In this document: in pieces, positions 54,747 through 64,000 of the stretch
Position numbering within the stretch: the stretch's first letter is position 1
Layout of the letters: every line of letters starts with the position of its first letter
Source: [Enterobacter] lignolyticus SCF1
GTDB taxonomy: Bacteria; Pseudomonadota; Gammaproteobacteria; Enterobacterales; Enterobacteriaceae
Reading direction: 5' to 3'
Assembly (NCBI RefSeq): GCF_000164865.1
Contig: NC_014618.1
Span: 4,402,001-4,466,000, forward strand
Length of the DNA: 64,000 nt
The notes under the pieces: generated by a model
Told to the model about the DNA's origin: nothing
The model's database searches: none
What the model saw: the letters and a program-made list of their open reading frames with translations, nothing else
Program-made: the position numbers and the translations under genes

Positions 54747-55483
54747 TCTTCAGGTATCCGCTGTGCGAGGGCGCGAAGTACATCGGCGTTCAGTTCGTCG
54801 TACTGCGTCGTCCACAGTGCGTCGGCAAACCCGACAAAAATGGTGCTGCCCGGCATCGGCTCGACATGGCGCTTGTTCCAGTACGCAACGGGCGCTTTCT
54901 CCGTACGCCCGTCGGGGTAAATCACCCAGGCATCGCTGCGCCCGGCGCCGCTCAGCAGGCTGACGTCATCGAGATAGCTGGCGATATCGCGTCCCGGCGT
55001 GAAGGCCACCTTGCCTGGGCGGCTGATGAGGCCAAAGAGGGTGACGGTGCCAGGCTGCGGGCCGACCCACAGGCTGTATTTCCCCTCCAGCGGCGGGTTG
55101 TTCAGCTGCCCGGCCCGCACCTGGTCCGGATCGAGGCTGATAAACTGGCGGCCCACGACGCGCACCGCCTGCAGCTGCTGGCGCAGGGCGTTTATCGCGG
55201 CGGCATCGTCGCCGTTCGACCGGGCGGCAAGCGTCGCCAGCCGGGAGAGCAGCGCCTGCTTTTGCTGGAGGGCAACGGCGGTTTGCGGCTGTGCGGCAAT
55301 CACCGCGCCCGGCCACCAGCTGCCTGCCAGCCTGGGCTGCTCCACGAGATCGATAAGGCGCGCGGCGTCGGCGAGCGTCTTCGGCTGCGTCGCGCCGTTC
55401 ATATAAACGTCCACCGTGCCGGAGGCCCACGACGGCGCAGCGGCCATGCCCAGAGTCAGGAAGAGCGCAGGGAGTTTATTCAT
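54743..55483 (-). CDS. yjbG: Exopolysaccharide periplasmic protein YjbG
   Basis: A 246-aa secreted protein of the GfcC-like family (signal peptide MNKLPALFLTLGMAAAPSWA). The C-terminal half holds a polysaccharide-export-like beta-grasp region (LWVGPQPGTVTLFGLISRPGKVAF). Overlaps both neighbours by 4 bp, so yjbF-yjbG-yjbH are coupled. Precise role unknown. Confidence 0.9.
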   Translation of the reverse strand: MNKLPALFLTLGMAAAPSWASGTVDVYMNGATQPKTLADAARLIDLVEQPRLAGSWWPGAVIAAQPQTAVALQQKQALLSRLATLAARSNGDDAAAINALRQQLQAVRVVGRQFISLDPDQVRAGQLNNPPLEGKYSLWVGPQPGTVTLFGLISRPGKVAFTPGRDIASYLDDVSLLSGAGRSDAWVIYPDGRTEKAPVAYWNKRHVEPMPGSTIFVGFADALWTTQYDELNADVLRALAQRIPEE

Positions 55484-56118
55484 GGCTTTGCCGCCTTGAT
55501 GAGGAGGGTTTTCACCGGGAAAAATCCCGCGCCAAGGTATTGTTCTGATTTGCGAATCTGGCCGTCGCCGTCGACCCAGTAGCGGTTATGCCAGCGCGCC
55601 TCATCGGTTGAGACCGCCTCGTCCAGCACCCGAACCGCGGTGCTGTCGCCGGCCAGCGTCACGGTATCGGCGCCGTCCCAGCGGAACGTCGAGCGGGCTA
55701 CGGCGTAGCGCACCTGCCGGTGTTCAGTCCAGCCCATCGTGCGCGTCCAGCCTGCGCCATCGACGATCCGGTTCGGCGCCGCCAGCGGATCGCTGTTCAG
55801 GTTGGTCACCTCCAGCAGGTTGTCCTGCAGCTGGAGCGTTTTCACCACCCGTCCGCGCTGCGTGACGACCACGGCCCGATCCTGGGTCATCCATTTCTGC
55901 TGGCCCTGCTCAGAAAAGGCGAGCGCGACGAACAGCTGGGGGCCGCCGTTGAGCTGCATATACTGGCTGGCGTACGGCATGTTCCGGATATCATCATAGG
56001 TCAGCTGTACGCCCGGAACGCCGAACACGCTGTTCCACAGCGACTGTCCGAGCCCTTTGGTCGTCGCCGAACAGGCCTGCAACAGCAGGCACAAAGTGAT
56101 GAGGGAAGTTCGCTTCAC
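55480..56118 (-). CDS. yjbF: Exopolysaccharide lipoprotein YjbF
   Basis: A 212-aa lipoprotein of the YjbF/GfcB family, lipobox LLLQAC with Cys16. The start is GTG at 56116-56118 behind GGAGACGCGCG, giving MKRTSLITLCLLLQAC and the E. coli length; the frame opens ten codons earlier. GVQLTYDDIRNMPYASQYMQ and QIRKSEQYLGAGFFPVKT are conserved. Second gene of yjbEFGH. Confidence 0.92.
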   Translation of the reverse strand: MKRTSLITLCLLLQACSATTKGLGQSLWNSVFGVPGVQLTYDDIRNMPYASQYMQLNGGPQLFVALAFSEQGQQKWMTQDRAVVVTQRGRVVKTLQLQDNLLEVTNLNSDPLAAPNRIVDGAGWTRTMGWTEHRQVRYAVARSTFRWDGADTVTLAGDSTAVRVLDEAVSTDEARWHNRYWVDGDGQIRKSEQYLGAGFFPVKTLLIKAAKP

Positions 56119-56181
56119 CGCGCGTCTCCGGGGGCAGAATAACCACACCGAAGTGTGGTTATGGTTAACGTACCGGGTAAA

Positions 56182-56424
56182 TTACCGGGTACGGGTGGTG
56201 GTCGTGGTGGTGGTTCCGGTATTAGAACCATCACCGCCGCCGGTTGCGGCCAGCGCAGCCCCTACGGCCGAGCCTACGGCGCTGGCGCTGGTCGCGGTAG
56301 AGCTTCCCGCGGACACCGACGTCGCCGCAGATCCTGCCGCATCACCGGTTTCCACCGGCGCCGCACAGGCAGAAGCCGCCGCAAGCGCAGAGATGGCAAA
56401 AATGCCATACACGATTTGCTTCAT
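56182..56424 (-). CDS. yjbE: Small exported protein YjbE
   Basis: An 80-aa secreted protein: signal peptide MKQIVYGIFAISALAAASACA, then a low-complexity Ala/Ser/Gly region and a Thr-rich tail (TGTTTTTTTRTR). First gene of yjbEFGH; the 63-bp gap to yjbF suggests co-transcription. Related to GfcA. Function unknown beyond the link with exopolysaccharide. Confidence 0.9.
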   Translation of the reverse strand: MKQIVYGIFAISALAAASACAAPVETGDAAGSAATSVSAGSSTATSASAVGSAVGAALAATGGGDGSNTGTTTTTTTRTR

Positions 56425-56744
56425 CGTTATTTCCTTTCATTAATTGGAATGAATGGAGAGTCACCTGAAAATTCAGGCGCCATCGAGTATACACAACTCA
56501 GACGGTGTCATTACGGCATCAGGAATGAGACAAGAGGTTTTAGGATAATGAGATTAATAAGCCATGAAGGCATTAATTTAATATTTATATATCAATAAAA
56601 ACATGCAGTTAAAATAAAACAATAAAAATACAATATCCGTATAATCCGAAAAGATATATTTATTATTGAACAGGGAAAAGTGGTTTTCAGATTAACGCCA
56701 TGGCGGCTATTTCGTGAGACCGATGAGCAAGAGGATTTATCCGA
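56425..56744. promoter_or_regulatory. AT-rich region upstream of yjbE
   Basis: About 320 bp, very AT-rich from 56560 to 56680. It must hold the yjbE promoter; E. coli yjbE is activated by RcsB. A stretch resembling half an RcsB site (ATTCCTGAT on the minus strand, 56518-56526) was noted but is weak. No gene was seen. Confidence 0.4.
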
Positions 56745-56773
56745 TAAAAAAATGCCGGCAATTTGCCGGCATT
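56745..56773 (-). terminator. Rho-independent terminator of pgi
   Basis: On the minus strand, stem AATGCCGGCA / TGCCGGCATT followed by TTTTTT. A strong terminator. Confidence 0.88.
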
Positions 56774-56790
56774 GTTCTTTGCTCTATTGC

Positions 56791-58440
<1,650 letters not shown>

Positions 58441-58744
58441 AGCAATACTCTTCATGATTTGAGAATTGTGACTTCGGTCGATTGTAGCGCCTGCAGGCAA
58501 AAATTGTGATGGTTTTTATGTCATAGCCAGAGGGGATGCCGTAAACCGCCAAAAAGCTCCGAAAAGTATAGTTGTTATAAGCGTGATTACTGAGACTAAT
58601 GACAGCATGAAAAATCCGCATAATCCCGGCGTTGACAGGATCCAGCGCACATTTTATTTATGAATACGGTAGTTGCGCCTGCACCGGTTTTCGTTTTGCC
58701 CTTGTGCCATGGTCGCTATTTTCATTTCCTGACACGAGGTCGTT
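58441..58744 (+). promoter_or_regulatory. pgi-lysC region; short lysC leader without a visible lysine riboswitch
   Basis: This gap must carry both promoters. A lysC promoter is suggested by TTGACA (58632-58637) and TATTTA (58655-58660) with a 17-bp spacer, leaving a leader of about 78 nt. The last part (CCCTTGTGCC ... CCTGACACGAGGTCGTT) matches the end of the E. coli lysC leader. The roughly 170-nt lysine aptamer (AGAGG-type P1/P2 loop, GCCGAAG-like and GGGCTG-like elements) is not recognisable. Confidence 0.6.
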
Positions 58745-60094
58745 ATGACGAATGTAGTTGTCGCCAAATTTGGCGGAACCAGTGTGGCTGACTTTGACGC
58801 CATGAATCGCAGCGCCGATGTGGTGCTCGCCGACGAGAACGTTCGCGTCGTCGTGCTGTCCGCCTCTGCGGGCGTAACCAATCTGCTGGTGGCGCTGGCC
58901 GAAGGGCTGGAAGCGACCGAGCGTTTCGCTAAGCTCGACGCGCTGCGCCAGATTCAGTTCAATATCATTGAACGCCTGCAGTACCCTAACGTGATTCGCG
59001 AAGAGATCGATCGCCTGCTGGAGAACATCACCGCGCTTGCGGAGGCGGCGTCGCTGGCCTCTTCCCATGCCCTGACGGACGAACTGGTCAGCCACGGCGA
59101 GCTGATTTCCACCCTGCTGTTTGTGGAGATCCTGCGCGAGCGCCGCGTCCAGGCGCAGTGGTTCGACGTGCGCAAAGTGATGCGCACCAGCGATCGCTTT
59201 GGCCGCGCCGAGCCGGATGTCGCCGCGCTGGCGGAGCTTTCCGCCGCCCAGCTCAGACCGCGTCTGGCGGAGGGGCTGGTGATTACCCAGGGCTTTATCG
59301 GCAGCGAGTCGAAAGGCCGTACCACCACGCTGGGCCGCGGCGGCAGCGACTATACCGCCGCCCTGCTCGGCGAAGCGCTGCACGCCAGCCGCGTGGATAT
59401 CTGGACCGATGTCCCGGGCATCTACACCACCGACCCGCGCGTTGTGCCGTCGGCGCAGCGAATCGACGAAATCGCTTTTGAAGAGGCGGCGGAGCTGGCG
59501 ACATTCGGCGCGAAAGTGCTGCACCCCGCCACGCTGCTGCCTGCCGTACGCAGCGATATTCCGGTGTTCGTCGGCTCAAGCAAAGACCCAAAAGCCGGCG
59601 GAACGCTGGTATGCAATGAAACCGCCAATCCGCCGCTGTTCCGCGCCCTGGCGCTGCGCCGCAAGCAAACCCTGCTGACGCTGCACAGCCTGAACATGCT
59701 GCACTCCCGCGGCTTCCTCGCCGAGGTCTTCGGTATGCTGGCGCGGCATAATATTTCGGTCGATCTGATAACCACGTCGGAAGTCAGCATCGCCCTGACC
59801 CTTGACACCACCGGTTCGACCTCCACCGGCGATACGCTGCTGACCCAGGCGCTGTTAACCGAGCTGTCGTCGCTGTGCCGGGTGGAAGTCGAAGAGAATC
59901 TGGCGCTGGTGGCGCTTATCGGCAATAACCTGTCGAAATCCTGCGGCGTCGGCAAAGAGGTGTTTGGCGTGCTGGAACCGTTCAACATCCGCATGATTTG
60001 CTACGGCGCCTCCAGCCACAACCTGTGCTTCCTGGTACCGGGCGAAGAGGCGGAAGACGTGGTGCGCAAGCTGCATCATAATTTGTTTGAATAA
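58745..60094 (+). CDS. lysC: Lysine-sensitive aspartokinase III
   Basis: A 449-aa enzyme phosphorylating L-aspartate, the first step to lysine, threonine, methionine and diaminopimelate. Kinase domain with KFGGTSVADF and RTTTLGRGGSDYTAALL; two C-terminal ACT domains (about 310-449). The feedback region NISVDLITTSEVSIALTLDTT keeps the residues expected for lysine inhibition. Start ATG behind ACGAGG. Divergent from pgi, and its leader appears to lack the riboswitch known in E. coli, so control may rest on enzyme inhibition. Confidence 0.97.
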   Translation: MTNVVVAKFGGTSVADFDAMNRSADVVLADENVRVVVLSASAGVTNLLVALAEGLEATERFAKLDALRQIQFNIIERLQYPNVIREEIDRLLENITALAEAASLASSHALTDELVSHGELISTLLFVEILRERRVQAQWFDVRKVMRTSDRFGRAEPDVAALAELSAAQLRPRLAEGLVITQGFIGSESKGRTTTLGRGGSDYTAALLGEALHASRVDIWTDVPGIYTTDPRVVPSAQRIDEIAFEEAAELATFGAKVLHPATLLPAVRSDIPVFVGSSKDPKAGGTLVCNETANPPLFRALALRRKQTLLTLHSLNMLHSRGFLAEVFGMLARHNISVDLITTSEVSIALTLDTTGSTSTGDTLLTQALLTELSSLCRVEVEENLALVALIGNNLSKSCGVGKEVFGVLEPFNIRMICYGASSHNLCFLVPGEEAEDVVRKLHHNLFE

Positions 60095-60167
60095 CCTCGC
60101 TCAGGGCGCTTCGTTCCTGAACGCGCTTGCTTTACACTGAAGTCTCCCCCTTAAGGAGGCTTCAGGT

Positions 60168-60440
60168 ATGGCCGCACCCAGACTGACCCAAAAAGAGATG
60201 ACGGAACGCGAGCAGCGGGAGCTGAAAACCCTGCTCGACAGGGCCCGTATTGCGCATGGCCGTCCGCTGACTAACGCGGAGACCAACAGCGTGAAAAAGG
60301 AGTATATCGATAAGCTGATGGCGCAGCGGGAAGCCGCGGCGAAAAAGGCCCGCCAGTTAAAAAAACAGCAGGCCTATAAGCCCGACGCCGAAGCGTCATT
60401 TTCCTGGTCGGCCAATACCCCGACGCGCGGCAGACGCTAA
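60168..60440 (+). CDS. yjbD: DUF3811 protein YjbD
   Basis: A 90-aa, highly charged, helical cytoplasmic protein (TQKEMTEREQRELKTLLDRA, then a Lys/Arg/Gln-rich segment and Pro/Arg tail). Excellent ribosome site TAAGGAGG nine bases upstream. Stops immediately before the rluF stop codon on the other strand. Function unknown. Confidence 0.92.
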   Translation: MAAPRLTQKEMTEREQRELKTLLDRARIAHGRPLTNAETNSVKKEYIDKLMAQREAAAKKARQLKKQQAYKPDAEASFSWSANTPTRGRR

Positions 60441-61319
60441 CTAGCGCCCTTTCTTTTTACGTCCCGGCGAGGTGAAGCGCTTACGGTTCGCCATCTCCGC
60501 CGGGGTTTTTGCCATATTTTTCCCGCCGTTACCGGCTGGTTTTTTCACCGCGCCCGCGGCGGTTTTCGGTTTGGCCTTCGCCTTCGGCTTTGCCTCCGAT
60601 GACGAATTCTCAATCAGCTTAAACAGCTCGATCAGCTCATCGTCGGTCAGGTCGCGCCACTCTCCCGGCGGAATACCGGCGAGGCTCACGTTCATAATCC
60701 GCGTACGCTCAAGCTTCGTCACCTCATAGCCGAAATGTTCGCACATGCGGCGAATCTGCCGGTTGAGCCCCTGAATGAGGGTAATGCGAAACGCGAACGG
60801 CGCCTCTTTTTTGACTTTACATTTTTTGGTGACGGTGCCGAGGATCGGGACGCCCGCGCCCATGGCGCGAATAAACTCATCGGTGACCGGCTTGTTGACG
60901 GTGACCACGTACTCTTTCTCGTGATCGTTGCCGGCACGCAGGATTTTATTGACCAGATCGCCGTGGTTGGTGAGAAAAATCAGCCCCTGCGAATCTTTGT
61001 CGAGGCGGCCAATCGGGAAAATTCGGCTGCTGTGGTTAACAAAGTCGACAATGTTATTTCTCTCGCCGTCTTCGGTGGTGCTGACAATGCCAACCGGCTT
61101 ATTCAACGCGATAAACACCAGGTCTTCGGCATCTCTGGGCTCGATAAGCTGACCATTCACTTTGACCACGTCGCCAGGCGCTACCTGATCGCCAATGGTG
61201 GCGCGTTTGCCGTTGATGAACACGTTGCCCTGTTCGATAAAACGGTCGGCTTCGCGACGCGAGCAAATACCGCTCTCGCTGATGTACTTATTTAATCGGG
61301 TTGATTGAGTGGGCAGCAT
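60441..61319 (-). CDS. rluF: 23S rRNA pseudouridine(2604) synthase RluF
   Basis: A 292-aa RsuA/RluB-family synthase modifying U2604 of 23S rRNA (and tRNA-Tyr U35 in E. coli). S4 RNA-binding domain at 7-60 (LNKYISESGICSRREADRFI), catalytic Asp in PIGRLDKDSQGL (about 107), RRMCEHFGYEV motif and a long basic C-terminal tail (KAKPKTAAGAVKKPAG ...). Tail-to-tail with yjbD with no spacing. Confidence 0.95.
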   Translation of the reverse strand: MLPTQSTRLNKYISESGICSRREADRFIEQGNVFINGKRATIGDQVAPGDVVKVNGQLIEPRDAEDLVFIALNKPVGIVSTTEDGERNNIVDFVNHSSRIFPIGRLDKDSQGLIFLTNHGDLVNKILRAGNDHEKEYVVTVNKPVTDEFIRAMGAGVPILGTVTKKCKVKKEAPFAFRITLIQGLNRQIRRMCEHFGYEVTKLERTRIMNVSLAGIPPGEWRDLTDDELIELFKLIENSSSEAKPKAKAKPKTAAGAVKKPAGNGGKNMAKTPAEMANRKRFTSPGRKKKGR

Positions 61320-61518
61320 AGTGTCTCCTGTAAAAGCGAAATATATCTTATCTTGCGGACGATAAAAAATAGTCGGGCATAAATATGCGGCGGCAAAACC
61401 CGCCTGCGCAGATTCAGCCAGCCTCCGCTTCCAACATCGTGAGCCATGTCAGTAAGGCGCGGCGCTGACGGTGGTAGCATTGCTGCGTTTTGTAATTTAC
61501 TGATTGCATGGAGCAATG

Positions 61519-62208
61519 ATGGAACTACTTTTATTGAGTAACTCAACGCTGCCGGGTAAAGGCTGGATGGAACACGCCCTGCCGCTGATTGCCGGGCAGT
61601 TGAACGGCCGCCGTTCCGCCGTCTTTATTCCGTTTGCCGGCGTCACGCAAACCTGGGACGACTACACCGCAAAAACGGCGGCGATCTTTACGCCAATGGG
61701 CGTCCATGTCACAGGCATTCATACGGTTGCCGATCCGGCGGCCGCCGTTGCCAGTGCCGATGTGGTGATTGTCGGCGGGGGCAACACCTTCCAGCTGTTG
61801 AAAGAGTGCCGGACTCGCGGCCTGCTGACGCCGATTGTCGATGCGGTCAAACGCGGCGCGCTGTACATCGGCTGGAGCGCAGGCTCCAACCTCGCCTGCC
61901 CGACCATCCGTACCACCAACGACATGCCGATTGTCGATCCGCAGGGCTTTGATGCGCTGGGCCTGTTCCCCCTGCAGATTAACCCGCACTTCACTAACGC
62001 CTTGCCGGAAGGCCACAAAGGCGAAACGCGCGAACAGCGTATTCGCGAGCTGTTGGTCGTGGCGCCGGAGCTGACGGTGATTGGTCTGCCGGAAGGTAAC
62101 TGGATCACGGTCAGCAAAGGCCAGGCCGTGCTCGGAGGGCCGAACACGACTTACGTGTTCAGAGCCGGTGAAGAGGCGCTTCCCCTTGAGGAAGGTCACC
62201 GCTTTTAA
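61519..62208 (+). CDS. pepE: Dipeptidase E (alpha-aspartyl dipeptidase)
   Basis: A 229-aa serine peptidase of family S51 cleaving Asp-X dipeptides. Catalytic residues are Ser120 (GWSAGSNLACP), Asp135 and His157 (QINPHFTN). The second of two adjacent ATGs (61519) gives the E. coli length and has GGAG at good distance. REP sequence follows. Confidence 0.95.
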   Translation: MELLLLSNSTLPGKGWMEHALPLIAGQLNGRRSAVFIPFAGVTQTWDDYTAKTAAIFTPMGVHVTGIHTVADPAAAVASADVVIVGGGNTFQLLKECRTRGLLTPIVDAVKRGALYIGWSAGSNLACPTIRTTNDMPIVDPQGFDALGLFPLQINPHFTNALPEGHKGETREQRIRELLVVAPELTVIGLPEGNWITVSKGQAVLGGPNTTYVFRAGEEALPLEEGHRF

Positions 62209-62243
62209 GCCGCATCGTGTGAAGCGCCCGAGGCGCTGCATTT

Positions 62244-62290
62244 ACCCGGCCTGCCGCTTATGCAGGCCGGATAAGGCGTTTACGCCGCCT
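62244..62290. repeat. REP element between pepE and yjbB
   Basis: An inverted pair of CCGGCCTGC ... GCAGGCCGGATAAGGCG plus the classical TTTACGCCGCC end. It lies between converging genes, the usual place for REP units. Confidence 0.8.
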
Positions 62291-62294
62291 TTCG

Positions 62295-63926
62295 TCAATA
62301 ATCATCCCTGTCGTCGTCTTCGTCCGGCTGCTCCATTACGCTGTAGGCGACCGCGCAGAACAGGGAATTAAGACGCTTCATGTCGCCCAGCAGCCCGAGG
62401 TGCAGCGAGCTGGTTTCAATGCTCTGCACGTTCTGCTGGTGCAGCCGGTCAACGTGGGCGTGGGAGTAGCGACGGTTCATGATGCGAAAACGGTGCTTAT
62501 TGCGGCGCAACCGGCGGGCGCTGGTCACGTCGCCGGAGAAGAACACCGACATGGCCAGCTGCAGGTTGCTGAGCAGCTGATCGTACAGCGCATCCAGCTC
62601 CTTCATGCCGTCCACCGAGAACGCGCGGCGCGCGGCCAGGGACTTATCGGCAATCTCGCTGCCCATACGCTCAACGATATCGGAGGCCTGCTCCAGGTTC
62701 AGCGACATTTCGATAATCTCCGCCCAGCGGCGGGACTCCTCTTCCGCCAGCTCATCTTTAGGCATCCTCGCCAGGTAGAGCTTGATCGCGGTATACAGCA
62801 CGTTGATGTCGTCGGCGATTTTACGCAGCTCTTTTTCTTCGCGCGATTCGCCGTGGATGATTTTGCGCAGCCCCTCCATCATCATTTCCATCGCATCCCC
62901 AATCCGCAGCGTTTCCCGCGCGGCGTTGGCCAGCGCCAGCGTCGGCGTATCCAGCGCGGTGACGTCGAGATGCTTAGGCTTAAGCCGCGCATCAAGCTCG
63001 GGCTCATCGCGAATCATCCGCTTGCAAAAGCGCGCCATCGGCTCGGCGAACGGTACCATCGCCAGGCAGCGCAACAGGTTGTAGAACACGTGAAAATAGA
63101 TAACCAGTTCGGATTTCTCCACCGGCAGCTTGCTTAAGGTATCCGCCAGGATATGCACAAACGGCAGCACAATCAGGCTGCCCACCAGCTTAAACAGCAG
63201 GCTGCCGAGCGCTACGCGCCGGGCGGCGGCGTTGGCGGCGCTGTTGTTGAGCATCGCCAGCAGCCCGGAGCCGAGGTTGGCGCCAATCACCAGACACAGC
63301 GCCACCGGAAACGAGATAACCCCCGTCGCGGTCAAGGTCGCCGTCAGCAGTACCGCGGCGAGGCTTGAATAGGTGATAACGGCGAACATCGCGCCGATCA
63401 GCGCATCCAGCATGATATCGCCGGTCAGCGAGGCGAAAATGACCTGTACGCCGTTGGCCTGCGTGATGGGATGCACGGCCTGAACGATAAGCTCGAGCGC
63501 CAGCAGAATCAGACCCAGGCCGATACCCACGCGCCCCAGCTGCCCCGCGCGGGTTTGCTTGCGGCCAAGGAAGAAAATCACGCCGATAAAAATCAGCAGC
63601 GGCGAAAGCCAAGACAAATCGAAGGTGAGCACGCGCGCCATCAGCGCGGTCCCCACGTCGGCTCCCAGCACAATCACCAGCGCAGGGGTGAGCGCGACCA
63701 GATCCTGCGCCACAAACGAGGTCACCAGCATGGTGGTGGCATTGCTGCTTTGCACCAGCGCCGTAACGCCGATCCCGGCGCAGAAGGCCAGCGGTTTTTT
63801 CTCAACGCTACTACTCAGGACCGTGCGCAGGCGGGCGCCAAAGACGCGCATCACGCCGGTACGCACAATGTGGGTCCCCCACACCAGCAGGGCGACAGCT
63901 GAAAGCAGGTGTAACAGAGTCAACAC
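62295..63926 (-). CDS. yjbB: Na+/phosphate cotransporter-family protein YjbB
   Basis: A 543-aa protein. Residues 1-300 form a Na/Pi cotransporter II domain with two inverted repeats (GVTALVQSSNATTMLVTSF and FAVITYSSLAAVLLTATL, the QSSN/TYSS motifs lining the path). Residues about 340-530 form a PhoU-like helical domain. E. coli YjbB exports phosphate when over-expressed. ATG at 63924-63926. Ends in an acidic tail (EQPDEDDDRDDY). Confidence 0.94.
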   Translation of the reverse strand: MLTLLHLLSAVALLVWGTHIVRTGVMRVFGARLRTVLSSSVEKKPLAFCAGIGVTALVQSSNATTMLVTSFVAQDLVALTPALVIVLGADVGTALMARVLTFDLSWLSPLLIFIGVIFFLGRKQTRAGQLGRVGIGLGLILLALELIVQAVHPITQANGVQVIFASLTGDIMLDALIGAMFAVITYSSLAAVLLTATLTATGVISFPVALCLVIGANLGSGLLAMLNNSAANAAARRVALGSLLFKLVGSLIVLPFVHILADTLSKLPVEKSELVIYFHVFYNLLRCLAMVPFAEPMARFCKRMIRDEPELDARLKPKHLDVTALDTPTLALANAARETLRIGDAMEMMMEGLRKIIHGESREEKELRKIADDINVLYTAIKLYLARMPKDELAEEESRRWAEIIEMSLNLEQASDIVERMGSEIADKSLAARRAFSVDGMKELDALYDQLLSNLQLAMSVFFSGDVTSARRLRRNKHRFRIMNRRYSHAHVDRLHQQNVQSIETSSLHLGLLGDMKRLNSLFCAVAYSVMEQPDEDDDRDDY

Positions 63927-63964
63927 GGAGTCTTGTTCTCCTTATCGTTATTATTTTTCTGGGC

Positions 63965-63998
63965 TTTCCTTCCCCTCTTCAGCGGAGAAGGGGAGGAA
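63965..63998. repeat. Pyrimidine-rich hairpin at the window edge
   Basis: TTCCCCTCTTC ... GAGAAGGGGAGGAA forms an imperfect stem. It resembles the hairpins at 8095 and 52613; the gene it ends is outside the window. Confidence 0.45.
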
Positions 63999-64000
63999 AA

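Noticed and set aside
58660..58791. A 43-codon upstream frame overlapping the lysC start, considered as a leader peptide
   Set aside because: It has no ribosome site, contains no lysine codon, and its ATG lies before the probable transcription start, so it is not an attenuator peptide.

Overview
The window is about 64 kb of chromosome from a member of the Enterobacteriaceae, most likely from the Klebsiella/Enterobacter/Kosakonia side of the family rather than Escherichia or Salmonella. Gene order follows the E. coli stretch yjcO-gltP-acs-actP-yjcE-ghxP-soxRS-pdeC-yjcB-ssb-uvrA-aphA-tyrB-alr-dnaB-qorA-pspG-dusA-zur-dinF-lexA-dgkA-plsB-ubiAC-mal-psiE-yjbHGFE-pgi-lysC-yjbD-rluF-pepE-yjbB almost gene for gene, and most proteins match the E. 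coli lengths that I recall. The nrf operon that separates gltP from acs in E. coli is absent. No rRNA, complete tRNA, CRISPR array, insertion sequence or prophage was seen.

Layout. 0-6 kb: end of yjcO, gltP, and the acetate-scavenging operon acs-yjcH-actP. 6-9.8 kb: a CidA/CidB (LrgA/LrgB) pair with a divergent LysR regulator, then the antiporter yjcE. 9.9-13.5 kb: an AT-rich accessory patch holding a CadR/PbrR-type MerR regulator, a divergent ZraP-like periplasmic metal-binding protein with a MerR-type promoter, and an AIDA-like autotransporter. 13.8-19 kb: ghxP with PurR-like boxes, the sRNA SraL, soxR/soxS with an intact SoxR operator, pdeC and yjcB. 19-24.7 kb: a second accessory block, with an MltF-like lytic transglycosylase and a six-gene mannose-family PTS operon (EIIB-EIIC-EIID-EIIA, GntR regulator, NagB/AgaI-like sugar-phosphate isomerase) headed by a perfect palindromic operator.

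24.8-43 kb is conserved core: ssb/uvrA and lexA-dinF with LexA boxes, aphA, tyrB, alr, dnaB, qorA, pspG with a sigma54 promoter, dusA, a cupin gene divergent from zur, dgkA/plsB, and ubiCA. 44-52 kb is the complete maltose regulon cluster malK-lamB-malM / malE-malF-malG, with MalT-box cores between malK and malE and a REP pair between malE and malF. 52-64 kb holds psiE, the yjbEFGH exopolysaccharide operon, pgi, lysC, yjbD, rluF, pepE and yjbB.

Points of most interest: the lysC leader seems to lack the lysine riboswitch known upstream of E. coli lysC; the MerR/ZraP-like pair looks like a metal-sensing module without its own efflux pump; the PTS operon is an amino-sugar-type uptake system of unknown substrate with a clear self-regulation site; and the CidAB/CidR set sits against the acetate uptake operon. 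All function calls rest on reading the translated sequence and on recalled family knowledge; no database search was run.
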